Source: CAWBXL01 sp963837365 (GTDB lineage: Bacteria > Acidobacteriota > Terriglobia > Terriglobales > Acidobacteriaceae). Taken from it: DNA of 64,000 nucleotides. Position numbers and translations under genes: made by a program. The notes under the pieces were generated by a model. That model searched no databases. It was not told the origin of the DNA and saw nothing but the letters and a program-made list of their open reading frames with translations. Each line of letters starts with the position of its first letter. Within the stretch, counting starts at the first letter, position 1. Location: positions 911,533 through 975,532 of the forward strand of contig CAWIMW010000003.1 of NCBI GenBank assembly GCA_963837365.1. The letters are read 5' to 3'. Positions 26,215 through 35,158 of this stretch are shown here, one piece after another.

Positions 26215-27158
26215 TGGCTGGTGGTCCAAATAGCGTCGCAGGTTTTCGGAGAACAGAGTGTACTCCCGCTCCCAAAGTTTGTCGGCCAGGCCAGCAGTGT
26301 GAGGAGTGATGAGGACGTTCTCCAAGTCCCAGTAGGGCGAGGTTGGATGGCAACGGCTCCTTTTCGAAGACATCAAGCGCTGCGCCGCCTATCTCTCTTT
26401 TCACGCAGGGCAGCGATCAGCGCTGAATCGTCCACTAGCTGTCCGCGGCCTACATTGATCAGGCACGCATCCGGTTTCATCTGGGCGAATTGCTTGGCGC
26501 CCATCAGATATTCCGTTTCGGCGGTGATAGGCGCAGCTAGCACGACGTAGTCTGAGTTAGCGAGCAACTGATCCAGCGGCACGATCTCCTGCACTCCCTC
26601 GGCGCTTCCCTTCTCCGGATTGCCGCGGGTGGCTATGACGCGCATCCCCAGGGCGGAGGCGTGCTTCGCCACCGGACGGCCTATACTCCCCAGGCCGACT
26701 AATCCTAGCGTTGCCCCCGCAATCAGCCGGGGATGTGGCTTCGCATACCAGACTGGCTCCTGCCCCCATTCACGTTTTTGCTGGAAGCGTGCCGACAAAT
26801 GAAGATTCTTGGCCAGAGCGAAGATCAACGCCATCACATGTTCTGCAACTACCGGACCGTGCACATCACGGCCGTTGGTCAGGATTACCTCGCTGTTTAC
26901 GAACTCTGGAAAGGAAAACTGATGAACGGCTGCCGCCGGACAATGGAGCCATTTTAGCTTCTTCGCAACTTTGAACTGATCCGGACGCAGTGAGAGAGTG
27001 AATAAGATTTCTACATCGCCAACGTAGTCCTCGAGTTTGTCGTAGGTGTCACGATGAGTAATTTCGAACTGAGGAAATTCTCTACGCAGCTTTTCCACGA
27101 ACCATGCAGGGATGGTCCACATTTCCAGGCGATGATGAAGGGCCAGTAGTATCTTCAT
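26179..27158 (-). pseudogene. D-2-hydroxyacid dehydrogenase, two +1 frameshifts near the 3' end
   Basis: From ATG 27158 the protein reads MKILLALHHRLEMWTIPAWF and continues through the Rossmann motif LGLVGLGSIGRPVAKHASAL and the NVGRGQLVDDSALIAALREK segment. It then shifts frame near 26395 (in GAGAGA), continuing IGGAALDVFEKEPLPSN, and again near 26341, continuing SPYWDLENVLITPHTAGLAD with the catalytic histidine, to the stop at 26179. Both shifts are cured by removing a single base. The restored protein, about 326 residues, would be an NAD-dependent D-isomer 2-hydroxyacid dehydrogenase of the GhrA/SerA type. As written, the truncated product loses the catalytic histidine. Confidence 0.85.
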
Positions 27159-27162
27159 GCAA

Positions 27163-27230
27163 AAACCTTTAAACCCAGAAAGCACAGAGCAACACGGAGG
27201 CACTGCGAAACCCTGTGTCCTCTGTGGTGA
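27163..27230. repeat. Short inverted repeat-like intergenic element (CACAGAG/CTCTGTG)
   Basis: AAAGCACAGAGCAACACGGAGG and its imperfect inverse CCCTGTGTCCTCTGTGG flank a short centre in the 75-base gap between gpmI and the dehydrogenase start. It resembles a shorter relative of the other hairpin repeats in the window. It leaves little room for a promoter and could end the gpmI transcript. Confidence 0.4.
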
Positions 27231-27233
27231 ATG

Positions 27234-28841
27234 TTATTTGCTCGGAAATAACCGCAGGTCTTGCCCCGTCATCTCCTTGGGCTCGGGCAGTTCTAACATA
27301 CCGAGCACGGTTGGAGAAATGTCGCGCAGTGAACCATTCGGCTTCAGCGTAAATTGCTTGGCGTTTTCCGCGACCACGATAAACGGTACCGGGTTCGTGG
27401 TATGCGCGGTGTGCGGACCGCCAGTCGCGGGGTCAATCATCATTTCTGCATTGCCGTGGTCGGCGGTGATCAGCATGGCGCCACCGCGGGCCCGAACGGC
27501 CATTTCAACTCTTCCCAGACAGGCATCCACGGTTTCTACGGCTTTGATCGTCGGTTCTAACTTGCCGGAGTGGCCCACCATGTCGGCATTGGCGAAGTTG
27601 ACGATCAGTACATCGAAGGCGCCGTCTTCGACCGCTTTGACAATCGTATCGGCAATGCCAGAAGCGCTCATCTCCGGCTTTAAGTCGTAGGTTGCAACCT
27701 TTTGCGAGGGGACGACAATACGGTCCTCACCGGGAAATGGCTGTTCGATGCCTCCGTTGAAAAAATAGGTTACGTGCGCATACTTCTCGGTTTCTGCTAC
27801 CCGAAGGTTGCGCATATTGGTCTGACCCATGACATTGGCCAGGATGTTATCCATCGATTCCGGAGGAATGACTACCGGCAGGCTAAATTTCTTGTCGTAC
27901 TGTGTCATGCAGACATATTGCAGATTTTTCGGAGTGCGGTCGCGTGGGAGGGCGGCATCGAGATCGTCGGCGCCGGGCAGGTCTCGCCCGGCTTGATCGT
28001 TCAAGCCACTGTTGCGCGTCAGGGCACGTGTAATCTGACGTACGCGGTCGGCGCGGAAGTTGAAACAGATACAGGAATCCTCATCGCGGATCGTGGTTAG
28101 AGGTTCGCCCTGGTTGTCGACACAGACAAACGGAACGATAAATTCGTCCGTCACGTTCTTGTTGTAAGAATCTTTCACTCCCTGCACCGGGTCCACGTAC
28201 TTTCCGCCTTCGCCGTCGCCGTAGGTCATGGCGTTGAAAGCCTTGGAGATGCGCTCCCAGCGGCGGTCACGGTCCATGGCGTAATAGCGGCCGTTTACGC
28301 TGGCGATCTTTCCCGTGTTGTACTCGCGGATTTTCTGTTGCAGCAATTCCAGGTAGCCGGCGCCGTTGGTGGGAAGTGTATCCCGTCCATCCATGAAAGC
28401 GTGAATGAATACGCGTTCGACTCCATTCTGCTTGGCCATTTTTAGCAGCGCATGCAGATGGGTTTGATATGAATGCACACCGCCATCGGAAACCAGGCCG
28501 AACAGATGCAGGCGGCGTCCGCCGGAACGGGCGTTCTTCATGGCTGCGGTCAGGACTGGATGGGAGAAGAAGTCTCCGTTCTGGATCAGCAGCTCGATGC
28601 GGGTGCTGTCCATGTGAACGATGCGGCCGGCGCCGATATTGAGGTGGCCGACTTCGCTGTTACCCATCTGGCCATCGGGCAGCCCTACGTATTTGCCGCT
28701 GGTCTGGATCAGGGTGTTGGGATACTCGCGCAGCAGGCGGTCGTACACTGGCTTGCGGGCCAGGGCAATGGCGTTGGCTTTGGTTTCGGCGCGGTATCCC
28801 CAGCCGTCGAGGATGATTAGGACTAGCGGTTTGGGACGCAT
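27234..28841 (-). CDS. gpmI: 2,3-bisphosphoglycerate-independent phosphoglycerate mutase
   Basis: About 535 residues from ATG 28841, which has AGGAGA seven bases upstream. Alkaline-phosphatase-fold metal motifs: LVLIILDGWGYR at the N-terminus, MGNSEVGHLNIGAGR with the phospho-accepting serine, DGRDTLP, NFANADMVGHSG and ITADHGNAEMM. The family uses two Mn ions to interconvert 3- and 2-phosphoglycerate in glycolysis. The next glycolytic enzyme, enolase, is encoded upstream on the same strand, separated by the broken DUF2059 gene, so the two were probably once co-regulated. Confidence 0.96.
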   Translation of the reverse strand: MRPKPLVLIILDGWGYRAETKANAIALARKPVYDRLLREYPNTLIQTSGKYVGLPDGQMGNSEVGHLNIGAGRIVHMDSTRIELLIQNGDFFSHPVLTAAMKNARSGGRRLHLFGLVSDGGVHSYQTHLHALLKMAKQNGVERVFIHAFMDGRDTLPTNGAGYLELLQQKIREYNTGKIASVNGRYYAMDRDRRWERISKAFNAMTYGDGEGGKYVDPVQGVKDSYNKNVTDEFIVPFVCVDNQGEPLTTIRDEDSCICFNFRADRVRQITRALTRNSGLNDQAGRDLPGADDLDAALPRDRTPKNLQYVCMTQYDKKFSLPVVIPPESMDNILANVMGQTNMRNLRVAETEKYAHVTYFFNGGIEQPFPGEDRIVVPSQKVATYDLKPEMSASGIADTIVKAVEDGAFDVLIVNFANADMVGHSGKLEPTIKAVETVDACLGRVEMAVRARGGAMLITADHGNAEMMIDPATGGPHTAHTTNPVPFIVVAENAKQFTLKPNGSLRDISPTVLGMLELPEPKEMTGQDLRLFPSK

Positions 28842-28872
28842 TTCTCTCCTGGGCACTAAAGTTGGAATACTT

Positions 28873-28902
28873 GGCCGCAGATTTTCGCGGATTCACGCGG
28901 AT
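28873..28902. repeat. Short dispersed word GGCCGCAGATTTTCGC, copy 1
   Basis: A 16-base word GGCCGCAGATTTTCGC followed by GGATTCACGCGGAT lies just upstream of the gpmI start region. The same 16 bases followed by a related tail occur at 47729-47758. It fits the pattern of small dispersed repeats elsewhere in the window. Confidence 0.45.
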
Positions 28903-28909
28903 CACATCA

Positions 28910-29462
28910 TCAATTCTTCTTAGGTGTCCGCTTTGGATTCGGGGCTGTAGGTTGCTTTGCCTTTTCATCCTTCATCATCTGGTCAATTTCCCTGGTAATT
29001 TGGTCCATCTGTTTGTGCAGTCTTGGCTGCATGGCCTGCATGCCCTCCGCAGTCATGGCTGGCATCTCGCGCAGGATCTTTTGCCCGGTCGGCGTGGAAT
29101 AGAACTTGATCATCTCATCCACATCCGACTTGGTCAGGTGCTTTTGATAGACCGGGATCATGTCGTCGAGCATGTCAGAGACAGAAAATTCTTTCATGAT
29201 CTTGTCCGCCAGTGCATCGGCTTTCGCCATATCCGCAGGGACTTACCTGGACCTTGCGGTCTTTCATCTCCTCGCGGCTCATCGCCCGCATTTGCTGGAA
29301 GATCTGCTTCATCACCAAATCCATCTGCTGGCGGATCTGCATGACGTCAAATAACCGGACCACGTCTTCGCGAGTGGCCGGTTCCTCGGCGGATGGAGCT
29401 TGCGCGGAGGCTGCGGAAACCAGCAACAAACCAAGAACAAAAGTTGCAAGACAGCGTTTCAT
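28910..29462 (-). pseudogene. DUF2059-type secreted protein, disrupted by a 4-base insertion
   Basis: ATG 29462 begins a signal peptide (MKRCLATFVLGLLLVSAASA) and a helical region (VVRLFDVMQIRQQMDLVMKQ). Within KDRKVQV the sequence carries four extra bases (GTAA/AAGT at about 29241-29246 on the plus strand): without them GTC CAG GTC CCT reads straight into PADMAKADALADKIMKEF. The rest is the DUF2059 domain, with IPVYQKHLTKSDVDEMIKFY and STPTGQKILREMPAM. The C-terminus is a Lys-rich tail. The restored protein would be about 182 residues, periplasmic, of unknown function. As written, only an 80-residue N-terminal part plus a short foreign tail would be made. Confidence 0.82.
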
Positions 29463-29478
29463 GGCAGCCTCCACCGGC

Positions 29479-30765
29479 TTAACCTTTGTAATTCAGTGCC
29501 TCTAACCCAAGGAACCTGGCTGAGTCGCCCAGTTCTTCCTCGATCCGCAGCAACTGGTTGTACTTGGCGATGCGGTCGGTGCGAGACGCGGAACCAGTTT
29601 TAATCTGCCCGGCTCCGGTCGCCACTGCAAGATCGGCGATGAACGTGTCTTCGGTCTCTCCCGAGCGATGGGAAATGATCGAGGTGTAGCCGTTGCGGCG
29701 CGCGAGATCAATGGCATCGAGAGTTTCGCTCACCGTCCCGATCTGATTCAGCTTGATCAGGATCGAGTTGGCAATTCCTTTATCGATGCCGTCTCCCAGA
29801 ATTTTGATATTGGTCACAAAGATGTCATCGCCCACCAGCTGAATCTTGCTGCCGAGTTGATCGGTCAGTGATTTCCAGCCCTCCCAATCCTCTTCGGAAA
29901 GTCCGTCTTCGAGGGACACGATCGGATAGTCGCGGGCCCACTTGGCCCAAAATAGCACCATATCTTCCGAGGTTTTGGCCGACTTATCCGACTTCTTGAA
30001 GACATATTTTCCATCCTGATAGAACTCGCTGGCCGCAGGATCGAGCGCGATGGCAATGTCATATCCTGGCTTAAATCCTGCCTGGGTGATGGCTTCCAGG
30101 ACCACCTCGATGGCTTCAACGTTCGACTTCAGCGAAGGAGCAAATCCGCCCTCGTCACCGACCGCTGTGTTGTAACCACGCTTCTTAAGGACGCCTTTGA
30201 GGGTATGGAAAACCTGGACACCCCAACGCAGCGCTTCGGAAAATGAAGATGCGCCTACTGGCATTACCATGAATTCCTGGAAGTCCACATTGTTGTCTGC
30301 ATGGGCGCCACCATTGAGGATGTTCATCATGGGAGTGGGAAGCACGTTGGCGCCTGCGCCTCCAAGATAGCGATAGAGCGGCAGGCCGTATGAGTCCGCA
30401 GCTGCGCGCGCGACCGCCATGGAGACCGCCAGGATGGCATTCGCTCCCAAGCGGCCTTTGTTCTCAGTGCCGTCGAGCTCAATCATCTTCTGATCGATCG
30501 CCCGCTGATCGGAGGCGTCCACATTGGCCAAGGCCTCAGCGATCTCGCCGTTCACATTCTCAACTGCCTTCAATACGCCTTTGCCGGAGTAACGGCTTTC
30601 GGCTCCGTCGCGCAGTTCTACAGCTTCGTGCTCACCCGTGGAAGCTCCGCTGGGAACAATGGCCCGGCCAAATGATCCATCTGCCAAGGTGACTTCTGCT
30701 TCAACCGTGGGATTGCCGCGGGAATCAATTACTTCGCGGGCATGTATATCTGCAATATTGCTCAT
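29479..30765 (-). CDS. eno: Enolase
   Basis: 428 residues from ATG 30765 with AAAGGAC upstream; the frame extends to 30870 but the family begins exactly at IADIHAREVIDSRGNPTVE. Motifs: PSGASTGEHEAVELRDG, the metal-binding QLVGDDIFVTN region, KLNQIGTVSETLDAI and SHRSGETEDTFIADLAVA with GQIKTGSASRTDR. It converts 2-phosphoglycerate to phosphoenolpyruvate and is cytoplasmic. PEP is also the substrate of MurA encoded elsewhere in the window. Confidence 0.97.
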   Translation of the reverse strand: MSNIADIHAREVIDSRGNPTVEAEVTLADGSFGRAIVPSGASTGEHEAVELRDGAESRYSGKGVLKAVENVNGEIAEALANVDASDQRAIDQKMIELDGTENKGRLGANAILAVSMAVARAAADSYGLPLYRYLGGAGANVLPTPMMNILNGGAHADNNVDFQEFMVMPVGASSFSEALRWGVQVFHTLKGVLKKRGYNTAVGDEGGFAPSLKSNVEAIEVVLEAITQAGFKPGYDIAIALDPAASEFYQDGKYVFKKSDKSAKTSEDMVLFWAKWARDYPIVSLEDGLSEEDWEGWKSLTDQLGSKIQLVGDDIFVTNIKILGDGIDKGIANSILIKLNQIGTVSETLDAIDLARRNGYTSIISHRSGETEDTFIADLAVATGAGQIKTGSASRTDRIAKYNQLLRIEEELGDSARFLGLEALNYKG

Positions 30766-31120
30766 GAAAGTCCTTTCAGGTCTGGAATCGGGAACATGGC
30801 GGCCAGTGTCGAAGTCGAATGCGAGACTCCCCCCCGTCAGCATGCCGACGCCTCTATAAGTCTTGCCCATGATTTCGGGAAAGCTAACGATTATAAATCA
30901 GGCGCAACCCTGCTGGCCCTAGACTTCTCTAAAGATTAGGACGCTGAGAAACCCGTTGCAGATCAGAACTTGAGGTATTCCCTCGGTTATTGCCGCGATA
31001 TTTTGCTTCCCTTACAGTCAGCTATGAGATGCAGGACCGCACTGAAACCTTGCAGGTGGGCCCCGCTGGACCAAGTTCTGGCCACAATAAGAAAATGCAA
31101 AAGAATTCTCGGGAGGTAGG

Positions 31121-31747
31121 ATGAAAAAAGTATTTCTCGCACTTGCCGCAACATTGTTCGCAACCGTTGCTTGGGGACAGAATCTGGCCGTGCCGGCGGG
31201 AACTGCCCTCAACGTAAAACTCGACAGCTCGTTAAGCACTTTCTCGAACAAAGTTGGCGATCCTTTTTCCGGACGCGTCACCGAAGCGGTGATGCTTGAT
31301 GGGAAAACAGTGATCCCGATCGGCGCAACCGTCGAGGGCAGAGTCACCAAGGTGAGCGAACCCCGCCGCATCGCCGGCAAACCTACGATCGGTATTCGTC
31401 CTCAGGCTGTGGTGCTGCCGAACGGCGAGCGTTACGCGCTGGACGCAACTTTGGTGGATACAAACCTGCGTGGCGGCACAGATGTGAACGAAGAAGGTCA
31501 ATTCAAAGGCCCAGGACATGATGGCAGGGACTTAAAGGAAGTCGCTGCGGGGACCGGCGGCGGCATGCTGGCCGGAGGGCTCATTGGAGGTGGTCCAGGA
31601 CTGCTGATCGGTGGCGCGGTCGGGGCAACTGCAACCACGGTGCATTGGTTCACGCGTCACAGGTCGGCCATGATTCCGGCCGGCACCGAACTGGTGCTGG
31701 AGCTGAACCGTCCCATGACATTGACCGCCGAAAGCGGCGGACAGTAG
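31121..31747 (+). CDS. Secreted glycine-zipper protein, paralogue of the 11063-11788 product
   Basis: 208 residues from ATG 31121 with CGGGAGG upstream. Signal peptide MKKVFLALAATLFATVAWG, then NLAVPAGTALNVKLDSSL, VGDPFSGRVTEAVML and IPIGATVEGRVTKVSEPRR, which are repeated PAGT/IPxGTxVxG beta elements shared with the gene at 11063-11788. A glycine-rich zipper follows (GGGMLAGGLIGGGPGLLIGG) and the C-terminus repeats the MIPAGTELVLELNRP element. The layout suggests a cell-envelope protein with a short membrane-inserting hairpin. No function is established. Confidence 0.75.
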   Translation: MKKVFLALAATLFATVAWGQNLAVPAGTALNVKLDSSLSTFSNKVGDPFSGRVTEAVMLDGKTVIPIGATVEGRVTKVSEPRRIAGKPTIGIRPQAVVLPNGERYALDATLVDTNLRGGTDVNEEGQFKGPGHDGRDLKEVAAGTGGGMLAGGLIGGGPGLLIGGAVGATATTVHWFTRHRSAMIPAGTELVLELNRPMTLTAESGGQ

Positions 31748-31760
31748 GTTCCTTGTCCTC

Positions 31761-31798
31761 AGGCCCCCTCGATGGGGCAAACAAGTTCGAGGGGGCCT
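31761..31798. terminator. Strong 12-bp inverted repeat between convergent genes
   Basis: AGGCCCCCTCGA (31761-31772) and TCGAGGGGGCCT (31787-31798) are exact reverse complements with a 14-base loop. The hairpin sits 14 bases after the 31121-31747 stop and 45 bases from the end of the convergent small gene, the position of a bidirectional terminator. Only a weak T-rich tail follows, so efficiency is uncertain. Confidence 0.65.
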
Positions 31799-31842
31799 TG
31801 ATGGGGGAGGACAACCGTGGCGCACTGAGGTGCGCTCATTCC

Positions 31843-32094
31843 CTAACTTTGCGTGGAGATGTACTTCCGGACTTCGGCGAAGTATTCACACATCGCGTGG
31901 ACTGCATCCAGGGACTTGTTTAGGGTGGTACGTTCGGCAAAGCGGGCTATTTCTTCTGCGGAATAGCGTAAACGCAGCCGGTCGGTAGCACAGCGCGCAC
32001 CCAGCAGATCGATCCATGCCGAGCGCAGATCAGAAATCATGGTGTTAATTTTCGCGGGGTCTTTACCGCTAATTTGATCGTCCGAAGAAACCAT
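31843..32094 (-). CDS. Small hypothetical protein
   Basis: 83 residues from ATG 32094; AGGAG seven bases upstream makes it a credible gene. Mostly helical, acidic to neutral, no signal peptide or membrane helix. I recognise no motif; the middle (LRLRYSAEEIARFAERTTLN) could be a short helical bundle. It is divergent from the TetR-family gene with 140 bases between, so the regulator may control it. Confidence 0.6.
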   Translation of the reverse strand: MVSSDDQISGKDPAKINTMISDLRSAWIDLLGARCATDRLRLRYSAEEIARFAERTTLNKSLDAVHAMCEYFAEVRKYISTQS

Positions 32095-32168
32095 TTCTAC
32101 TCCTGCAACGTGATTCGGGCGTACTGCTCCATCGGTGGCCCATGAATTTATCGAATGTTAATAATTAT

Positions 32169-32186
32169 ACGTTGTTAGTTTAACGT
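32169..32186. promoter_or_regulatory. AT-rich inverted repeat, candidate operator of the TetR-family regulator
   Basis: ACGTT-GTTAGTTT-AACGT is an inverted repeat with 5-bp arms and 8-base spacer, placed in a strikingly AT-rich segment (about 32150-32200) compared with its surroundings. It lies midway between the regulator start (32235) and the divergent small gene (32094), where a TetR protein would bind to control both. Arm length is short, so confidence is limited. Confidence 0.4.
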
Positions 32187-32234
32187 CGTCAAATTAATAT
32201 GGCCTGCGGCGTTTGTCTGCCAAAGGAGACCATA

Positions 32235-32795
32235 GTGCCACGTCATGCTGATCCGGCGCTGGAACAGCGCATCCTCAAGGCCGCACACAAACTCTGGAAA
32301 CGCGGCGGAGAGCATGCATTGACCATGCGGGCTGTTGCCAAGGCAGCCCGCACCACTACTCCAACTGTCTACCAGCGTTTTCGCGACCGCAGACAAATCC
32401 TCCAGGCGCTTTGCCTGGATACCCGGCAAAAGCTTTTTGCGGTGTTGAAGGAGGCATCGTCCACCCGCGAAGCGTGCGACCTTTATTTAGGATTCGCGGC
32501 CAAGCATCCGCATGAATACGAGTTGCTGTCTGTAGGCTGGTCGAAACCTCCCTCTCTAAATGAGCAACGCCCCTCTTTCAATCTGTTTAGGGAGCGGCTT
32601 GCGTCACGTTACGGAGGAAAGCCGGAGGATTACACCCGCTTTGCACTTTCGGTCTGGGCGTTGCTGCACGGGACTGCCATGCTAATTATCGCGGGAAAAA
32701 CCGGCAAAGTACTCCAGACGGAAATGCACATGGCATGCCTGGAGGCGATTGACGCTCTGGGAGCAACGCTGGAGAAGGCTACTACCGCCGGCTGA
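32235..32795 (+). CDS. TetR-family transcriptional regulator
   Basis: 186 residues from GTG 32235, chosen because AAGGAG lies directly upstream (32221-32226); the frame is open back to 32199. The N-terminal helix-turn-helix is clear: ILKAAHKLWKRGGEHALTMR then AVAKAARTTTPTVYQRFRDR, the usual T-x-x-x-V-Y-x-x-F recognition helix pattern. The C-terminal domain (about 70-180) resembles the TetR_C ligand-binding type with SVWALLHGTAMLIIAG. Ligand unknown. It probably regulates itself and the divergent small gene. Confidence 0.9.
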   Translation: MPRHADPALEQRILKAAHKLWKRGGEHALTMRAVAKAARTTTPTVYQRFRDRRQILQALCLDTRQKLFAVLKEASSTREACDLYLGFAAKHPHEYELLSVGWSKPPSLNEQRPSFNLFRERLASRYGGKPEDYTRFALSVWALLHGTAMLIIAGKTGKVLQTEMHMACLEAIDALGATLEKATTAG

Positions 32796-32834
32796 GGAGT
32801 GGGAACGTAAGGCATGTAGCCGTCGAGGGGATGG

Positions 32835-35042
32835 CTACTCCAATTCGCCTTCACTCACCAGCTGAAGTTCAATCCAACCCTCAACCGGCAAGGCATCTAC
32901 CGGAAGGCGGTTTTCCCACAAGCTGAAACGCAGGCGCAGGCTCTTGACGGTCTTGGTTTTGGCGGCGGCCAGCCACTCCAAGGGCAGCTTGAACTCAAAG
33001 TTGCGCACCAGGACGACTGCGCCACCTTTCGGCGCGGACGCAGATCCGAGAGTTTCTCCCGTGCCGGGGACGGTCACCTTCCACGCCTCTATTTTCTTTT
33101 CAGCGACCTCCATGTCGAGCCGCAGTGACCGTTCGGTCTGCCGGGTTTCGGACAAGGATTCCAGATTGACGACGATGACAAATTCGCCTTCGGGTACTCC
33201 GTTGATGAAATCCAACCGGCCATGAATATTAGTTTCATTGATACCGGCATAGACCGCATCCAACAGGAAAATTTTTCCGTGCATGGCACTGGAATGGTGA
33301 TCGGCGGTGTAAACCGCAGCACCCATCCACTCGAAATAGCGGACCATTTCTCCGGTGACATGGGGATGGATGTAAGCCGTTTGCGGAATAAAGGATGGCC
33401 GGGTAACGCCTGCGGTGATGGGCTGGGCCAGATAATCCGGGGGGATTGCGCCTAATGCCTGATACACATTGGATAGGTGCTTACGGTACAACTCATCGAA
33501 TTCGCGGTCATTGTCGGAGTGATGTTCCGGACCGTACCACCAGTTCCAGTCACTCCCCTCAGCGATGAGCAACTCTTCGAACGCTAATTTTCTCTGTACC
33601 TCCCCGGCATTGGGGGCTACTTGGCTGTAGAACTCCCGGGCGTTGTAAAGGTAGTCCCAGGCCCGATTATCTTCGGGAGCTCCAATCCAAACGTTGAAGT
33701 TAGCATGAATCCAGGAACCCGGAACCAGGGACGATAGTTTTGCCGGCTGTTTACAACGCGCGATGGCTTCGGAAACTGTGAGTGCCTCGATACCGGGGTC
33801 GCGTTGTAAGCCGTCGCAGAAACGGCGGAGAAATTCACGGCCTGACTTTGGATAGTACTCCCAGGCATTTTCGCCATCGAGGATGATCGGTACCATGGCG
33901 TCTCTGCCTTTGCTTAGGATTGGTTGCGCCGCGTCTTTGATATTGCGGATCAAGTGATTGGCTGCGTCCTGGGCGGGCATGCCGGAGTAAACAAATCCCA
34001 CCAGATCAGATATAGCATGGTCACGGAAGATCAGGTGCATCTCCGTGCCACCCTTTTCATAGCGATAGATGTTGTAGAGCTTCTCGGCGGTGTCGGGCGT
34101 CAAGCGGCCGACGCCATCGCGATTGAATCCAACGCCCAGGGTTCTTCCCAGCACACCTTCGTCGGTGGCCATCCACTTCACGCCGAGGCTGTGGGCGATG
34201 GTCAGGACTTCTTCCGAAACACTTCCTTCTGAAGGCCACACACCCTGGGGCCGCGCTCCAAAAACTTTCTCGTGGAGATCCAAGCCGCGCAGCAATTGCT
34301 CGCGCGCATCTTCAGGATGGCGAAAGCGGTTCTGAGGAAGGGGCAGCCCAGGAGTCGATTCTGCACCCGCATAGGTATCGCAAACCAGGGGCAAAATTGG
34401 GTGATAGAAAGGGGAGGTAGAAACTTCGATTCCGCCACGGCGGACGGCGTCAGCATGTGCCGGCAAAACTTTGCCCACAAGGTCTCGCTGGCGAGAAATT
34501 ACGAAGTTCTGGTCAGCGAGCGAGTAATTGTTCCCTTTCTTGATCAATGCCGCAACTTCCGGCTCTTCGAGAAAATGCTCATCGAACCAGGCAATCTGCG
34601 ATAACACCTGTAGGTCTGTGAAATCCTGCGGCTGAAAATACTTTTCCGCCTTCTCCGGCGAGTCACCGCACCCGCGGAATCGCTCCCACAGTTCGTGATA
34701 GCGCGGGTAGCGGCCAATCATGTTGACGGGATTTGCCTGGAACAAATATTGAAGGGCAAATTTGCGCTCATCGAGGGTAAGGTCTTTGGCAGGCTTGGCG
34801 GCCACCTGTAGGAATGGATCATAGGCGGTGCCAGCTACATAATCCTGAATCTGGGTGATGAGCGAAGGAACGAGATTGAAGGTCTGGTGGACGTTGGGAA
34901 ACTCATCCAGCAGCTTGACCATCCCATAGTAGTCTTTGAGGGCGTGCAGACGTACCCAGGGAAGGCGGTATTCTCCGGTGACCAGGTCCTTGTAAAAAGG
35001 CTGATGCTGGTGCCACAAAACCACGACACGGATGACGGGCAT
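32835..35042 (-). CDS. Glycoside hydrolase family 57 (alpha-amylase/glucanotransferase-like)
   Basis: 735 residues from ATG 35042 (TTG 35048 adds two). GH57 signatures: WHQHQPFYKD at the N-terminus, FNLVPSLITQ, the nucleophile region GVWPSEGSVSEEVL with its glutamate, KWMATDEGVLGRTLG, and MVPIILDGENAWEYYP carrying the general acid aspartate. A C-terminal beta domain (about 540-735) completes the two-domain layout. GH57 enzymes act on alpha-1,4/1,6-glucans. Divergent orientation next to glgB (116 bases apart) places it in glycogen metabolism; whether it is a hydrolase, a 4-alpha-glucanotransferase or a branching enzyme is not decided by these motifs. Confidence 0.9.
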   Translation of the reverse strand: MPVIRVVVLWHQHQPFYKDLVTGEYRLPWVRLHALKDYYGMVKLLDEFPNVHQTFNLVPSLITQIQDYVAGTAYDPFLQVAAKPAKDLTLDERKFALQYLFQANPVNMIGRYPRYHELWERFRGCGDSPEKAEKYFQPQDFTDLQVLSQIAWFDEHFLEEPEVAALIKKGNNYSLADQNFVISRQRDLVGKVLPAHADAVRRGGIEVSTSPFYHPILPLVCDTYAGAESTPGLPLPQNRFRHPEDAREQLLRGLDLHEKVFGARPQGVWPSEGSVSEEVLTIAHSLGVKWMATDEGVLGRTLGVGFNRDGVGRLTPDTAEKLYNIYRYEKGGTEMHLIFRDHAISDLVGFVYSGMPAQDAANHLIRNIKDAAQPILSKGRDAMVPIILDGENAWEYYPKSGREFLRRFCDGLQRDPGIEALTVSEAIARCKQPAKLSSLVPGSWIHANFNVWIGAPEDNRAWDYLYNAREFYSQVAPNAGEVQRKLAFEELLIAEGSDWNWWYGPEHHSDNDREFDELYRKHLSNVYQALGAIPPDYLAQPITAGVTRPSFIPQTAYIHPHVTGEMVRYFEWMGAAVYTADHHSSAMHGKIFLLDAVYAGINETNIHGRLDFINGVPEGEFVIVVNLESLSETRQTERSLRLDMEVAEKKIEAWKVTVPGTGETLGSASAPKGGAVVLVRNFEFKLPLEWLAAAKTKTVKSLRLRFSLWENRLPVDALPVEGWIELQLVSEGELE

Positions 35043-35158
35043 CGCCAATTCAGTCTAGCATGGGGGTTTATAGTTGCCCTGCGGTCCAAAGCCCGGCCCA
35101 AATCGCCATCCCCTTCCGGTAGACTAGATCTTTCACCTGTTGTGCAAATCGAGAACTC

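Noticed and set aside
29240..29250. CAGGTAAGT on the minus strand, an exact eukaryotic splice donor and a conceivable intron boundary
   Set aside because: The gene is bacterial, there is no acceptor or group I/II intron structure, and removal of four bases explains the frameshift.
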